Shown here one piece after another: positions 12,768-24,700 of a stretch of 64,000 nt of DNA (within the stretch, counting starts at the first letter, position 1; the number at the start of each line of letters is the position of its first letter). The translations under genes and the position numbers were made by a program. This stretch comes from Scolanthus callimorphus. Lineage: Eukaryota; Cnidaria; Anthozoa; Actiniaria; Edwardsiidae. The notes under the pieces were generated by a model. The model was not told the origin of the DNA. It saw only the letters and a list, made by a program, of their open reading frames with translations, and did not search any database. The DNA lies in assembly GCA_033964015.1 (NCBI GenBank), contig CM066913.1:4873169-4937168 (forward strand), written 5' to 3'.

Positions 12768-15700
12768 CTAGTCGTTTGGCAATAAGTAGTAATTTTCAGA
12801 ACGTTTCGCCTGCAGGTCGGCAGGGGAACCTTCTTTTCTTTCGTCCGAATTCGGGACGCCTGGCCCTTGGAAAAGACCTAGTTCTGGATCCAACTGCCTT
12901 TCTGCTGTCACTGTGCCGTCATGAAGACTCTCATAAGCACCTTGCCCTTTGGTAGCCTTACCACTCGGAGGTTTGAGTATCATTCGGTCCACTCCAGTTT
13001 CTGTCGCGATACTGTCTTTCTTAAGGCTTTCATACGCATCTGGCCCCTCAAATGCACTACTATGTTGCTTGAGGATCCCATACACGGTTGATCCTTGGGA
13101 AGGCCCGCCATTCTGAGATTTACGCACCTCCAAAGGCCGGCCCAGCTTAGGATCTGTTGTGCTCACGTCTTCCTTAAAGCTCTCATTCGAACCTGGAACC
13201 TGAGCTGTTACACCTTCACTCATCAGAGCGTTTGGCAATGACCCGTTCTTCGCCTCTGCTGGGTCTCCTTTACGAAGGTCGTCATACACATGCGTTCGCT
13301 CCTGAGGTAATACAACCCTTCCAGCTTCTTCCCCTTTGCCATCTCCGTTAGTGCTTTTTAGAGACTGATACGCGGTTTGATCTTGGGAAGGCGATGCATT
13401 TTTGTCTCCCTGTGTCACATTGTCGTCTTCGTTGAGTGTCCTTTCACGAGCTGTATGGTTGTCCCCATATATTTTTTGCGTGTTACCATCCGCATGTGAG
13501 ACCACCATGGGAGTATCGTTATCGGGTAGGATTGTCAAATACTCTGGTATCGTGGGTGGTGATGGCAGCCGGCCTCTCTTTACCTAATTAAAGACAACAG
13601 AAGCAATTAACGTGCATTCATCCTTAGTGGATGTGCTGTGTGGTGATAAGAATTTGTGGAGGAATCGTGGAGCCCTCCAGTGCTGGTACATTGTATGCCC
13701 TCTCTAGATGTTCCAATTAACGTTGTTTCGATAACCATGTATCATGAACCATGCATCATAATGATTTCTGTTTTTATTGGAATTGATAAACCAGAACGCG
13801 CAATGACATTGTTTTTTTACTACATCTGAGGTATAATTTAACTTGAACTGCTGCGAGTTCGACTAGAATTATCATTGCCAACCACAGGCACGGAGGTATA
13901 TGTACGTCAGGTATATGTACGCGCCAGGTGAACAAAAACAAGGATCGTGAACAGTTATAAACGACGACTGGTATTGACTGTTTTAATTACAGCCATTCTA
14001 AGTTACACGCGGTCCCCGGGAAAAAAGCTTGCAAGCGAAAACTCGTTCTTTGTCAAAGTTTCCATGGCAACGCATGTGCTTTCGCCGGCTTGTCACGCTC
14101 AGACAACACAGAAAAACGAGTTTTCGCTTGCAAACTTTTTTCCCGGCGACCGCGTGTAACAGAGAATGACTGTAAAACGTCTACACGAGATGCTATTCAC
14201 CTTTCTATCAGGAAACAGCGGTTGGTACGTACTTCCGCCGACATTCGAATCCGCTACGACCTCGTAGATTCCCTCGTAGTCGCTCCCACACAAACTGTCC
14301 TCCTGACTTCCTCGATGTTGTGGTGAGTAAGGAGCTCTGGTGCCCCATGGGAGGTTGGAGTTCTTGACATATTTCTCACTGTCCGGACGAGGTAGCGCCC
14401 AACTGATGATGGATGAAGTACCTATATAGGAAATCGGGAGGACTACATTAAGGATCGCAAATGAACACAAGTTTCTAAACACATTTTGTTTTGTTCGGAC
14501 ACTTTCCACTGTGCAGAAAATTCTTTCTTGACTCGACGGCTATGTATTGATTTTCGTGCACGAGTGAGTGCGGGGTTGCTATCAGAGCCTCACTCGCGAG
14601 GTCTGGCGAACGAGGGAGCACTGGGTACGTGGACAGATACAGTGATATTTACTTAACGGTCTCCTTGCATGCGCAGTTAGCATGTTAGTAAAAGGCGGAC
14701 AAGTGTAGCCCTTCCACTTGCGTCCCACTTGCGTCCCACTTGCGTCCCACTTGCGTCCAAGAGCTTGGTCTCTCAAGCACGTGCCATAAAAAAGATACCG
14801 GTTTGACCGCGTTCATGGAACGTACCTCTTGGCGTCAATCGCCCAGGCTTCTGCTGCTGATACGGATAACAATACTCTGCATCTTCATAAGCAGCGTTCT
14901 TCATGGCTGGTGGAGAGTTGTTCTGATAGAAAAAAAAATATTCTGTTTGAGCGAATACTCACACGGAAATGAACTTTCCTCCTAAGTTGTCTAGAGCTAT
15001 AAAAAGCGAAATGCCTACCTGATTTGCAGCATTCGTTATTACTACAAAGAAAAAAGGAAATTAGTGAAAAATGAAACTTGTCATTGACGGCATTTTTAAA
15101 GTAGAAAACACGACAGTACTAACCTGTCATATCTGCGCTGTAGGCTTCATACGTTCTGAAACATGAATGTAAAATGGTCTTTGGCTTGATCTGGCATTCA
15201 TCACGGGAATCGAGCGCAGAAGCATTTTAATTTTAAAAAGGCTTAATAAGTCTCATACGTCCCGGTCGAGAGAGACCTTTTTGGTGCCATTTGTTTTATT
15301 TCCTGGGCTGACAGAGTACTTCAGTCAAGAGCGGAATCAAACGAATGGACCAGAAACGGGATACAAATGGATCAGAAACGTAAGAACAGGAATAAACAAT
15401 ACTTCTACTTCTACATTATTCTGGAGAGGAAAATCTCCATGCTCCGTAAACCATGATGATGCACTACAGTGAAAACACGAGCGCTAGGAAATTTGGTCCT
15501 TGCTGTGTGAAAGTTAAACTGTCGTTTTTTATGTATCGCAAATATCCACGTGGACGTATCCAATTGCGGTTGACGAGTATAAAGAATATGGTTCATCCCT
15601 AAGGTACGGGGTGGTACGAGTGACTCAGTAGTGAACTGGTAAACACGAGATGTGTGCGGGTTTACGGCCTTACCCAAAATGATGCGAAGGTTCGATAGAT

Positions 15701-16929
15701 TTCCCCATACATTTACTGTATTTGCAAGAGCAAGGTTACAACTTTGGCCTCCATTTGTATTTACTTTTAGCCGCCTCCTTTCTGGAGATCCTGGATACGC
15801 GCAGCGCAATTTCTCGTCTATTTAGAAGGCCAGTTGGGACTGGGAAGTGGAGAAAAAGCAGCATGTCTTCCAATCAAAGAAAGACCCTAAATGCTTGACC
15901 AACTGGAAGTCAAACCTTTCGATAAGTAGCCTACCTTTGTCTTTTCTTTTGAGTAATGGCGCGCCATAACAGCAAAGCAATGATCACCACGCAAACAACA
16001 GCAGCAGATGCACTTATGACGGCGACAATGACGCCATTACTGGTCTTTGGCGGGCCTGTAACACTCTCTGGTGAAAGGCCGATGGTGCTTTTCACTGTTG
16101 ACGCTGGCATTTGTACCGTCGAGGGATTTGTAAGCCTTCCAGATGTACCGTTAGTGCGGGGTCCAGTGGTGGTCTCCAAGTAAGGCTAGGGTGAGACATC
16201 CATGATTCAGTTTCAGTTTTATTCACGAAATATCAACGAAATGGAAAAATATAAACCTAACCCGCAGATAGCTATTGTAGGCTAGTGTAGGCGGGTTGGA
16301 AAATAATTAACATTTAAAACAACATTAGAGTCGAAGAGCAACAAAATGAGCTTAAATCAAGAATATTAAAATAGTATAGTTGATTTGATCTCAATAAGCG
16401 AGAAGACGTTAAAATAGAAATCCCTTTTTCATCTCTAGAATTCCACAATTCACTGGAACTCTACGGTTGTCATAAGAAATTCATTGAAATTCTAGAGTGG
16501 TCATGAAGAATTTCACAGGAACTTCAGGGATGTCATGAAGACATTTACAAGAATTCCATTGTGGAGGTATTTTACTACTGCAACAGACAATGGGGTCGCG
16601 TTTGTTAACAACGACTGACACATTAAAAAATATATTTACCTGATGCGAAAAAGGTAAACAAACGACAAGGAAAGAGTGTAGATACTCTTACCGTTGTGCC
16701 TTTTGTTGACGACGAATAAAGAGGAGTGCTAAAAGTGGTCGTTGGCCAAGCAGTTGGTTTCTTCCCGTAGTCAAAGACGTCTGCATAAAACATAAATAGG
16801 CAGCCTTACTCTTATTCTTCTCCGAGTAGAAAATTCATTTACTAGGTATTAGGGGAGAGGTAACAAATTCCCTCGGGTGGCACCCACATTGACCTATCAT
16901 TTCCAGCGGCGTAGCCAGGAATTTCTGAA

Positions 16930-16975
<46 letters not shown>

Positions 16976-18269
16976 AGTGTGGGACGAAAATGTGAAAATT
17001 TCCTTCAGCAAATACAGTAAATGTATGGGAAAATCTCCCCCCCTGGCTACGCCCCTCATTTTGTGCAATGCTCTCTATGGTTCAATGCATGGTTAGTAGT
17101 GTGCTGTATGAATGGAAAGTAAATGATCATTGCTGTTGAAAAAGCAATCTAAGGGACAGAACCACGATACCGGACAGGGGTGAGTTCTTTTTTTAGGCTG
17201 ACGTCCTTGTTTTCAAGTTTTCTCAAAAAAAATTCTTGCGTCTGAACTTTTTTTATAGAAGTAGTTATGTATATACTAGTTATACAACGAATTCTAGTGG
17301 CAAACAGCAGAATATCCCATTTATCACTTGTATTTTCTAAGTATACACACTCACCTTCTTTATTATACCACGCTACAGAAAATTACAGACGTTTTACGTA
17401 CAGCCGATTGCGTTTGACTGTTTAACCTAAACAGTTCGCACGTTACGTTTGAACGTTTGAAAATTGCGTTGTGAGACAAAAAGCGAGACGTTTTCAAGGG
17501 AAACCGCCATGTTCACTTTTCACTGACCAATCAGAGAGGGCAGAACGTTTTGGTTCTCCATAGAAACGTCGCGTTGCATCCTAGAAACGCAACGTTCCAA
17601 CGTTCAAACATAACGTGCGAACTGTTAGAGTTAAACAGTCAAACGCAATCGGCTGTAAATGCAGTGCACGATGGGAAGGTTGAGTGGAATACCGCAGAAT
17701 ATACAACGCCATTCCTGCACTCTGTTTGGCTGTATTTTCTGGACGTTGTATGCAGATGTATATACAGAGAGTTCCCACATTTTCAGGCTTTCAAAATTCC
17801 AGGACTTTCAAGGACGTTTGAAAAAAATTAATGACCTTTCATAATGAAAAATGCGGGTTTTCGCGTACTTAAAGAACAACATGAGTATCCTTTATTTCAA
17901 AGATAGCATGTTGGTAGTTTTTATTCAGGTTCCTTTTTTATTTTACAATATACACACTCAAATCTTGCAAATCTTTCTTCAGGAAAATATTTCCATGACC
18001 TTTTATGACTTTTATAGGTTTTTGTAAAAATTCCAAAATATAAAATCCATGACTTTCCCTGTATACAGTAAAAGCGGCCGACTACATTGCATCATTTTAT
18101 TTGATTAGGTGTTTTTAGCCCAAAAAGCTTTTCCCGACGCTCCCGAACATACTTATCAGTCTACCACTTGTCTTTACGGTTTCCCGCAAAAACACAGTCG
18201 AACTCCCGATTCTCTAAAATTGCCGACATTTTTTTATTAGACTCCCAAAACAGCTGTCCTTAGGTTTTC

Positions 18270-18305
<36 letters not shown>

Positions 18306-20861
18306 CCCCTCCGTATACAGTAGTGTACCGGTGCGACGCTCTACCGCTCGAAAGCCAGACATGGTGGCTATTTTTGTTTTCAAATTTTTCCCCAGAATTA
18401 CCCGAGGCGTCTATTCATCGCGCGTGTTGACTGCAAAGCCACAAATATCGAACTGACTGTTAATCAAATTAACCAGAAGCTAACTCAATTCAACTCAAAC
18501 GGCCTCATACACAAAAAAAAAACGTTCCAGCGTCCAATCGCAGCCAGGTAAATTTGCCCTCAATTGAAAAAAAAATGCCCTCGCTCTTCGCCAATCAGCA
18601 TTGAGTAATTTTGCCCTGTATTATAAAAGGTCAAATGCTGGGCCTGGAATCATTTCTTCAGGTCTACTAATCTATAGCCATCACTTTCCTGCGATGATTA
18701 TTTACTTTCCCAATGCTCTATATTTGATTGTGAGCAAAGGGGGTGTATGGATGTTCCTATCTAAGGTAAGTGTACTAGATTGTAACATTACTTACATGTT
18801 AGAGATCCCTGTATCTTTAAAATAATGCAAGATTGAGTTTTGGGGATTCCTGTATCGTTCAGACAAATATTCAGCTTTATGATTTTGCCAGTAAATCTTC
18901 TGCCCGATAACCACTGAAAAAGATACAAAAATGAACACTCGTTTTATCCTGATGATAGGCATTCATTCTTCAGATAATTCTTGTTGCAAGATTTTTCGTA
19001 CGGCTTACGTCGGCTTGGTATTTTGTGGTACAGTATGCAGGGGCGTAGCCAGGGGGGGGGGGTTCCAGGGGGTCCGGAATCCCGCAGCGGAATCGCCTCT
19101 GTTCTGGAGACTTACTACTAAAATTGTAAATATTTAATAGACAACAAATAAAAGCTGCAATAAAATGTAGGCAAATTTCTTCAAACGCTAGTTTTCCCGA
19201 GATCTATGTGGAGTTTTTTATTTTTTGAATTTGGAATCATTAGTGCTGGCTACGCCCTGGTATGGCAAGGTATGGTATGTGGTATGATGTAGTACAGTAC
19301 GGTATATGGGATGTAGTATGGTATAGTATGACAAGGTGTGTTATAGTATGACAAGGTGTGTTATGGTATGATGTAGTAGTATGGTATGGTGTATAGGATG
19401 TTGTATGGTAAAGTATGGCAAGTATGTTATGATGTAGTATGGTATGTGATATGGTGTATTATACGGTGTAGTATGGTATATGGTATGTAGTATGGCAAGG
19501 CATGGTATATGGTTTGATGTAGTATCGTATGGCAAGGCATGGTATATGGTAATGATGTAGCTATGTGTAGTATGGCATGGTATAGCTACCTATCATATAT
19601 CGCCCAGTACGAACCTTTAACTTATCAGGCTCTTTCATATTAAAGCTAAATAGACAACTCATCAGAGGGTAAGTCCAGTGCCCTTTGTCCCAATATTGAC
19701 TCGTGATGTTTGAGGAGCATGAAGATTTGTTGATATTTTTGGACCCTGCCCTTGACATGTCAATTACAGGGATATCAAATCTTGTTTGGTTGGCCAATTT
19801 GACAGCACAAATCCAGTCTGTAATAAAATAAAATGCGAGAGTATAGTACAGGAGTATATTCCTTTTCTCAACTTCTTACTACAATCGCAGGGGCGTAGGC
19901 AGAATTTTTTTATTTTCATCAACTCAGCTTCCTATTTAGATACGCACCTGAATGACCAGCGAGCTGGTTATTAGGCAATGTAAGAGATTGATTTAACTTT
20001 GTGTTATAAGAAAGCCGCGCTAAACTCGGAAATACCATATTCGTAAGTGTCGCCACGCCCTTGATAAGTGTCGGCTAGGACTGTCTATATAGCCCGGCCT
20101 TATTTGTCAATGACTAATAATAAAATGCATCGTGGAAGAAGCTATGACATGACCTTCACAATTGAACGAAAGGAAAGAAAAACTTGCAAACAAAAAAAAA
20201 ACACTCGGCCATTTTGTAAAATTATACACACTGTTAGAAAGAACCTGGGTAGAAAAAAAAGCGCAATCCAAAATGCACGCAAAATTAAAACTTAATAATA
20301 TTATCTGGCGGAATAGTTCAACGTGGTTGTTTTAATAATACATTAAGTCAATGGGCTTCTCCCCGACAAAAATAACGCCCTCTTTACAACTCACTAGCCG
20401 AGAAACGGCGTCGTTATACGATTATACTGATTGAAAATCGCCATAAGGTTCGAGCTACATAACATACAAAATAAAAATGCAAGGAAGAGGCATCATCTAT
20501 GAAAATGAATTACAAGTGCTAATGTACCTTCTTTAGCTCCGATCTCCACATTCTTTATACAGGACGAGTCGTTTCCCGTTCGGCCCATTCTAAAGGTAGA
20601 ATGATCATTCTTGCATTGGCACTGGCAGCCTTTACGCCCGCTTCCATTAATCTGCTGTGTATTGAAGGCTGAGCAGCTTGAACGGCAGGGTATTGTTATC
20701 CAACTCCCATTTCTTGCGACGCTCACGTTATTCGGAATTAAATCGGGTCCGCTGTTAATTCGTTCGATAGTAAACGCGGTTGATTTACATCGTGCGAACA
20801 AAAGGAAAATAAATACGAAGAAAACTTCGAGGAAAGTTATACTCTTCGCGAGACCTGCCAT
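12768..20861 (-). CDS. Receptor-like gene B: single-pass protein with YxxL-repeat tail
   Basis: The ATG at 20861 starts a signal peptide (FFVFIFLLFARC), then FTIERINSGPDLIPNNV and a Cys cluster (CRSSC...CQCQC). Exons: 1, 20528-20861; 2, about 19608-19817 (DIPVIDMSRAGSKNI, YWDKGHW); 3, about 18795-18910 (WLSGRRFTGKIIKL); 4, 16692-16780, short stalk; 5, 15935-16185, stalk plus transmembrane VIVAVISASAAVVCVVIIAL then RAITQKKRQR; 6, 15124-15155 (32 bp, YEAYSADMT); 7, 15019-15041 (23 bp); 8, 14826-14922 (DAEYCYPYQQQK); 9, 14201-14421 (DYEGIYEVV, STYQPLF); 10, 12768-13583. Phases are consistent from exon 6 to the stop. The last exon reads IPEYLTIL, then five YxxL-type motifs (TAYQSLK, HVYDDLR, TVYGILK, DAYESLK, GAYESLH), and ends NYYLLPND. 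The motifs fit tyrosine-phosphorylation docking sites; the ligand is unknown. Confidence 0.78.
14003..14159. repeat. Foldback element (TTACACGCGGTC ends)
   Basis: TTACACGCGGTCCCCGGG and following bases are complementary to the right end CCCGGCGACCGCGTGTAA, with arms of about 48 bp including AAGCGAAAACTCGTT. It lies in the intron before the last exon of gene B. Confidence 0.85.
14715..14758. repeat. 11-bp tandem repeat, four copies
   Basis: The unit CACTTGCGTCC is repeated four times head to tail in the intron between exons 8 and 9 of gene B. Confidence 0.95.
16905..17060. mobile_element. GGCGTAGCCAG-type short element with ~43-bp poly-G
   Basis: GGCGTAGCCAGGAATTTCTG opens the element, a G run spans about 16931-16973, and CCCCTGGCTACGCCCCTC closes it in inverse orientation. 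It is in the intron between exons 3 and 4 of gene B and is related to 19038-19260 and 26839-27081. Confidence 0.65.
17399..17657. mobile_element. MITE with TACAGCCGATTGCG termini
   Basis: TACAGCCGATTGCGTTTGAC at the left edge is the exact complement of GTCAAACGCAATCGGCTGTA at the right. Homology continues inward for about 70 bp (AACAGTTCGCACGTTA and TAACGTGCGAACTGTT). No coding capacity is seen. It lies in an intron of gene B. Confidence 0.88.
18269..18309. repeat. Poly-C run
   Basis: About 33 consecutive C bases are followed by TCCCCCCT. Similar poly-G/C tracts recur at 6567, 16931, 29500, 35776, 46977, 56818 and 59071. Confidence 0.95.
19038..19260. mobile_element. CAGGGGCGTAGCCAG short inverted-terminus element
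   Basis: It opens with CAGGGGCGTAGCCAGG and closes with GCTGGCTACGCCCTGG. The interior (ACTACTAAAATTGTAAATAT, CTCCACATAGATCT on the other strand) matches the reverse complement of 26839-27081, so the two are copies of one family in opposite orientation. Confidence 0.8.
19255..19595. repeat. TATGG/TATGATG minisatellite
   Basis: About 340 bases are built from GTATGG, GGCAAGGTATG, ATATGGTATG and TGATGTAGTATGG units with irregular order. It ends just before exon 2 of gene B. The His/Tyr/Pro-rich frames on the minus strand are artefacts. Confidence 0.9.
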
Positions 20862-20867
20862 AGTTAG

Positions 20868-20912
20868 CGCTTGTTATGAAGACAGCGCTTGTTATGAAGA
20901 CAGCGCTTGTTA
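20868..20912. repeat. 18-bp tandem repeat just upstream of gene B start codon
   Basis: GCGCTTGTTATGAAGACA occurs about two and a half times immediately 5' of the ATG of gene B, in its probable leader. Confidence 0.85.
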
Positions 20913-21722
20913 ATTGTGAGACACGCGAAATTGGCCTATAACTCCCTTTTGTCAGGGTTTTTTTGAGGATGTCATCGCAATCTTGAGCTCTTAAGAGTTG
21001 CAATGCGAAAAATAAACATACCATACAAAGCATCTGCCACGTCAAAGAGAGATTGTCTGTGCGGACATAACGATTAATTCATCGCCTTTACAAATATAAA
21101 TTCGATTAAAATAAACCACGAAATGAGGTCTCAAGTTAAAATCTTTAATGACATTTTGCAATAATAATAAAATAACATATTTATAAATATATAATCTCTG
21201 CATATACTAAAAATCAATTTAAACATAATTTCAGGCTACAAGTGTTCTAGTATGACGAAAAATTTCGATTTTTAAAGGATTTTCTTCTAAGCTTCGTTCT
21301 TTTCATAGCCACCTTCTAAATAAACATTCAAGCAAATGTACAAACATTGAAGAACCATTACTTCATATATGCAAAACCTTCTACGAAAATTACAGTAAAT
21401 TTTTCTCGTCTTCTATAACACAAATTCTCGAAATAATGTCCATATGGTTTTACTATCTCATTAAACTTTACAGCATCTTTCATTGTCTAGTTCTACGTAG
21501 TTCTGTTGAAAACAGGAGGCTTGATTAACTTCACTATCATCTGTACCATTAAATTTCGTGCATAATCTCTAGTACTTTAAAAAAATAAAAAAGAGAACTT
21601 TCCTTTAGCTTGCCACAAAAAACGACAGACGAGTGCAAATTAATCATGGATAAGCAATATTTAGATCAATAAATTATAAAAAAAATGCCGCCTATATGCG
21701 ATAAAAAAGTAATTAAAAGGAA

Positions 21723-24700
21723 TCATGCTACGGGCATTAGGTAATCTGTATCCGGGTCCTCAAGTACATCATACACTGGGGGCTCCGGAACTCTAACACC
21801 AGGATCACTGGAACCCTCCTGCATATTGTCCCTGATCTTTTCTTGCCCTTGCATTTCTTTAACATCATCATAAAGGGAAAGGTCGTCCGCCTCCACACTT
21901 TCTTTCTTTCTAAAATGCCCCTCATCTTCAAGGACAGCATAAACTGGTAGCTCATCACTCCCTCCGGTATCTTCACCCTTGTTTGTTTGCTGCTCAAACA
22001 GATGGTAGAGAGGTGGTGTTTCTGTTCCGCCTTCAGTAGTTGGTTCCTTTGAAACCTCAGGTAGTTTATTAAGTGTTTTTGCTGGATCTGCATAGTCATA
22101 TGTTAGAGACCCTTCGCGTGGTTTATGAGCTTGGTTTTCATTTGAATCACTAGCATTATCAGCAATAAGTGCCAGGTATTCGGGTATTTGAGCAGATGGC
22201 TCTCCGCGCTCGCCAGCAAGAGGCAGATACTTGGGCGCCTCGGGCGCTTCCTGCTACAAAAAGACAGTATTTTGCTCTGTAAATTTCGTTTCCCTTGATG
22301 CACTGTTAGACCTGTTTCAAACCTAACACTCCAGTCTTGCCGGATCAAATTGCAGCTGATGTCTCGAGTGAAGGGAAGGTTAAAGCAGTGGGCAGCGAAG
22401 TGTTATCTGATCTTTTCCTTCTGAGCTTACAAAGTGGATCCATTTCCAGGGCTCGAAATTAAGACCTCGTCCACACTACACCGTTTTCAAACGAAAACGG
22501 ATACTTTTTGCTCCGGATACGGCTATCGTTCACACTACAACGCCGAAAACGATCACCGAAAACGGCGAAAACAATACGAAAACGATAAGTGTGGACGCAA
22601 ATCTTTTTGAAAACGGTGTAGTGTGGACGAGGTCTAAGAAATAATCTTAGTCACAATTTTACACCTTGTACCAATATTATAGGTGTAATTCATCAAAAAT
22701 TGAGGCGTAAATTCACAAGGAAACACTGTAAAACTGAAAACAGAGTCGTTATTTTACGGCTTAAGACTAAAAAGTTAGGCGTAAAAGAAAACTTTTTAGG
22801 CGTATTTACGCCTGTATCGGGCGCAATTTCAAGCCCTGATTTCTGGCTTTAGTTCCAGTTACTGCTTGCCCGTTGACTAAGGAGAGGTGGAATAGGGGAG
22901 AGGGGGATGGGGGGATGGGGGTCGAGGAGTGAAGGTACAAATCCCCGTTTTGTCCACGCATTCCAAATTAACCTCAAACCGCGTCCTTTAGACAGCGAAT
23001 GTACCAGACCGCGAGGCTATTGAAAAGTGCAACCTTGAACATAGGACGACTTGGTCATCGTCAACTTAGCTTCAAGACTTTTCTGCCTAATGGCGGCACA
23101 CCCATAAATACAAGGTTTGCAAAAGACGTGGATCAATAATGAAACTTGTCAGAAAAACTGTTTAGTCATTTTTTCGTCGCGTCTCTTCATATTATCAAAA
23201 AATCGACAAAACGTTGTTTACCTTCTCTTCTCTAACTAGAGGTTGGTACACGCTATCCGCAACACCTCCCTCCCCGGGGAGAGACTCATACAGTTCTTCA
23301 GCTTGTTTCCGCTTCATTACATCAATGTCATCGTACACATCACAAGCGGCGTTGTCATAGCAACTGTCTTTCTCGTTACGCGCGGGTTCGTTGTCACGGT
23401 TGTCGTAGATATTGGAGCCTCTTCTTTCCGTGTTGATGTTCTTTCCGTGTCGGCCGCTTCCCGGTTTTAACGCTCGCTCATAATTAGGATTACCTAAGGC
23501 GAATTAGCAAAGTTAACAATTATTCAACCTGTCTAGGTCTAATTTGGGTCACGCCGCTAACGTGAGCATGGAAACGAGGCCAGTAGGAGGCGTGACCCAG
23601 TTGACTGTCACGCTCGTAATTGTCGGCACGTTTTCAAAATTATGTGTCGAAATCTTTGCTATCTGCCATATTAGCCGTATTCACACTAGATGACGGAAAA
23701 CTCGTCATGACGGGGTTTTCGTCTAACGAGTTTTCCGTCTTATATGAATTCAGACGATTTCCCGTCAAAATCCGTCTCGTCCCGGTTTCACACTAGGCAC
23801 CGTCCACACTACGCCGGCTAAATCTGAAAACGGCTAATTATTTACACGGTTGTGCCTTCCGTCCACACTACGCCGGCTAAATTTTCCACCGAAAACGGAG
23901 CTTTTCGAAAACGCTACCGAAAGTGGCTAAATTTGAAAACGTCGGCTACGCGTTTTAGTGTGGACGGCGAAAACGGATCTTTTCGAAAACGATGACGTCG
24001 TGCCACACGTCTGTGAGGAAATTATGACCAGGGGCTCTAGTTTTTCTTTTTCGCACATGCGCTAAGCTGGCGTTTTTGTGCGTTTTCACAATTAGCCGGC
24101 GTAGTGTGGACGGAAAATATTTGTTCCGTTTTCGAAGCAAATTAGCCGTTTTCAAATTTAGCCGGCGTAGTGTGGACGGTACCTAAGATTTTCCGTCAAA
24201 AATCCGCCAAAAATTCCCATCCGGACGAAAAACTCGAAAAACTCTGTGACGAGTTTTCCGTCTCTACGGCTATTAACATTTTCACCGCATGCCACATCAC
24301 ACTTCCCGCTTGCCTCGATTCCATTCCAGTAAGAAAATCAAGATGAAACTCTAAATAGCTGTGGAAATTGAACAAAATCCTCGAAAAGGACATTCATTAG
24401 CGGACGTACCTAATCCAGGTAAGCCCCGCTTGTGATACGTGGATCTTTGTTCTGCCGGCTCACAGTAAACGGCATCGTCGTATTGTATTGGGAGTTTTAC
24501 GCCGGTTGAAAGGCTATTGTTATTCTGGAAAGGAATCAAAAGGGATGTACAATTGATGCATTGTAACACTCATTCTCTCTTCTGGACGCAGAACGCAGTG
24601 ATTTGCTTTCTTACCTGCCCAGTTGAATTCATTATTACTGAAACAGAAAAAAACACATTGACATAACACAATACTTTGACATAACACAATACTGTAATAA

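Noticed and set aside
21737..22348. 120- and 81-codon ORFs on the minus strand
   Set aside because: They are out-of-frame shadows of the last exon of gene A, whose true frame (IPEYLALI...YDYAD...DYLMPVA) has no early ATG.
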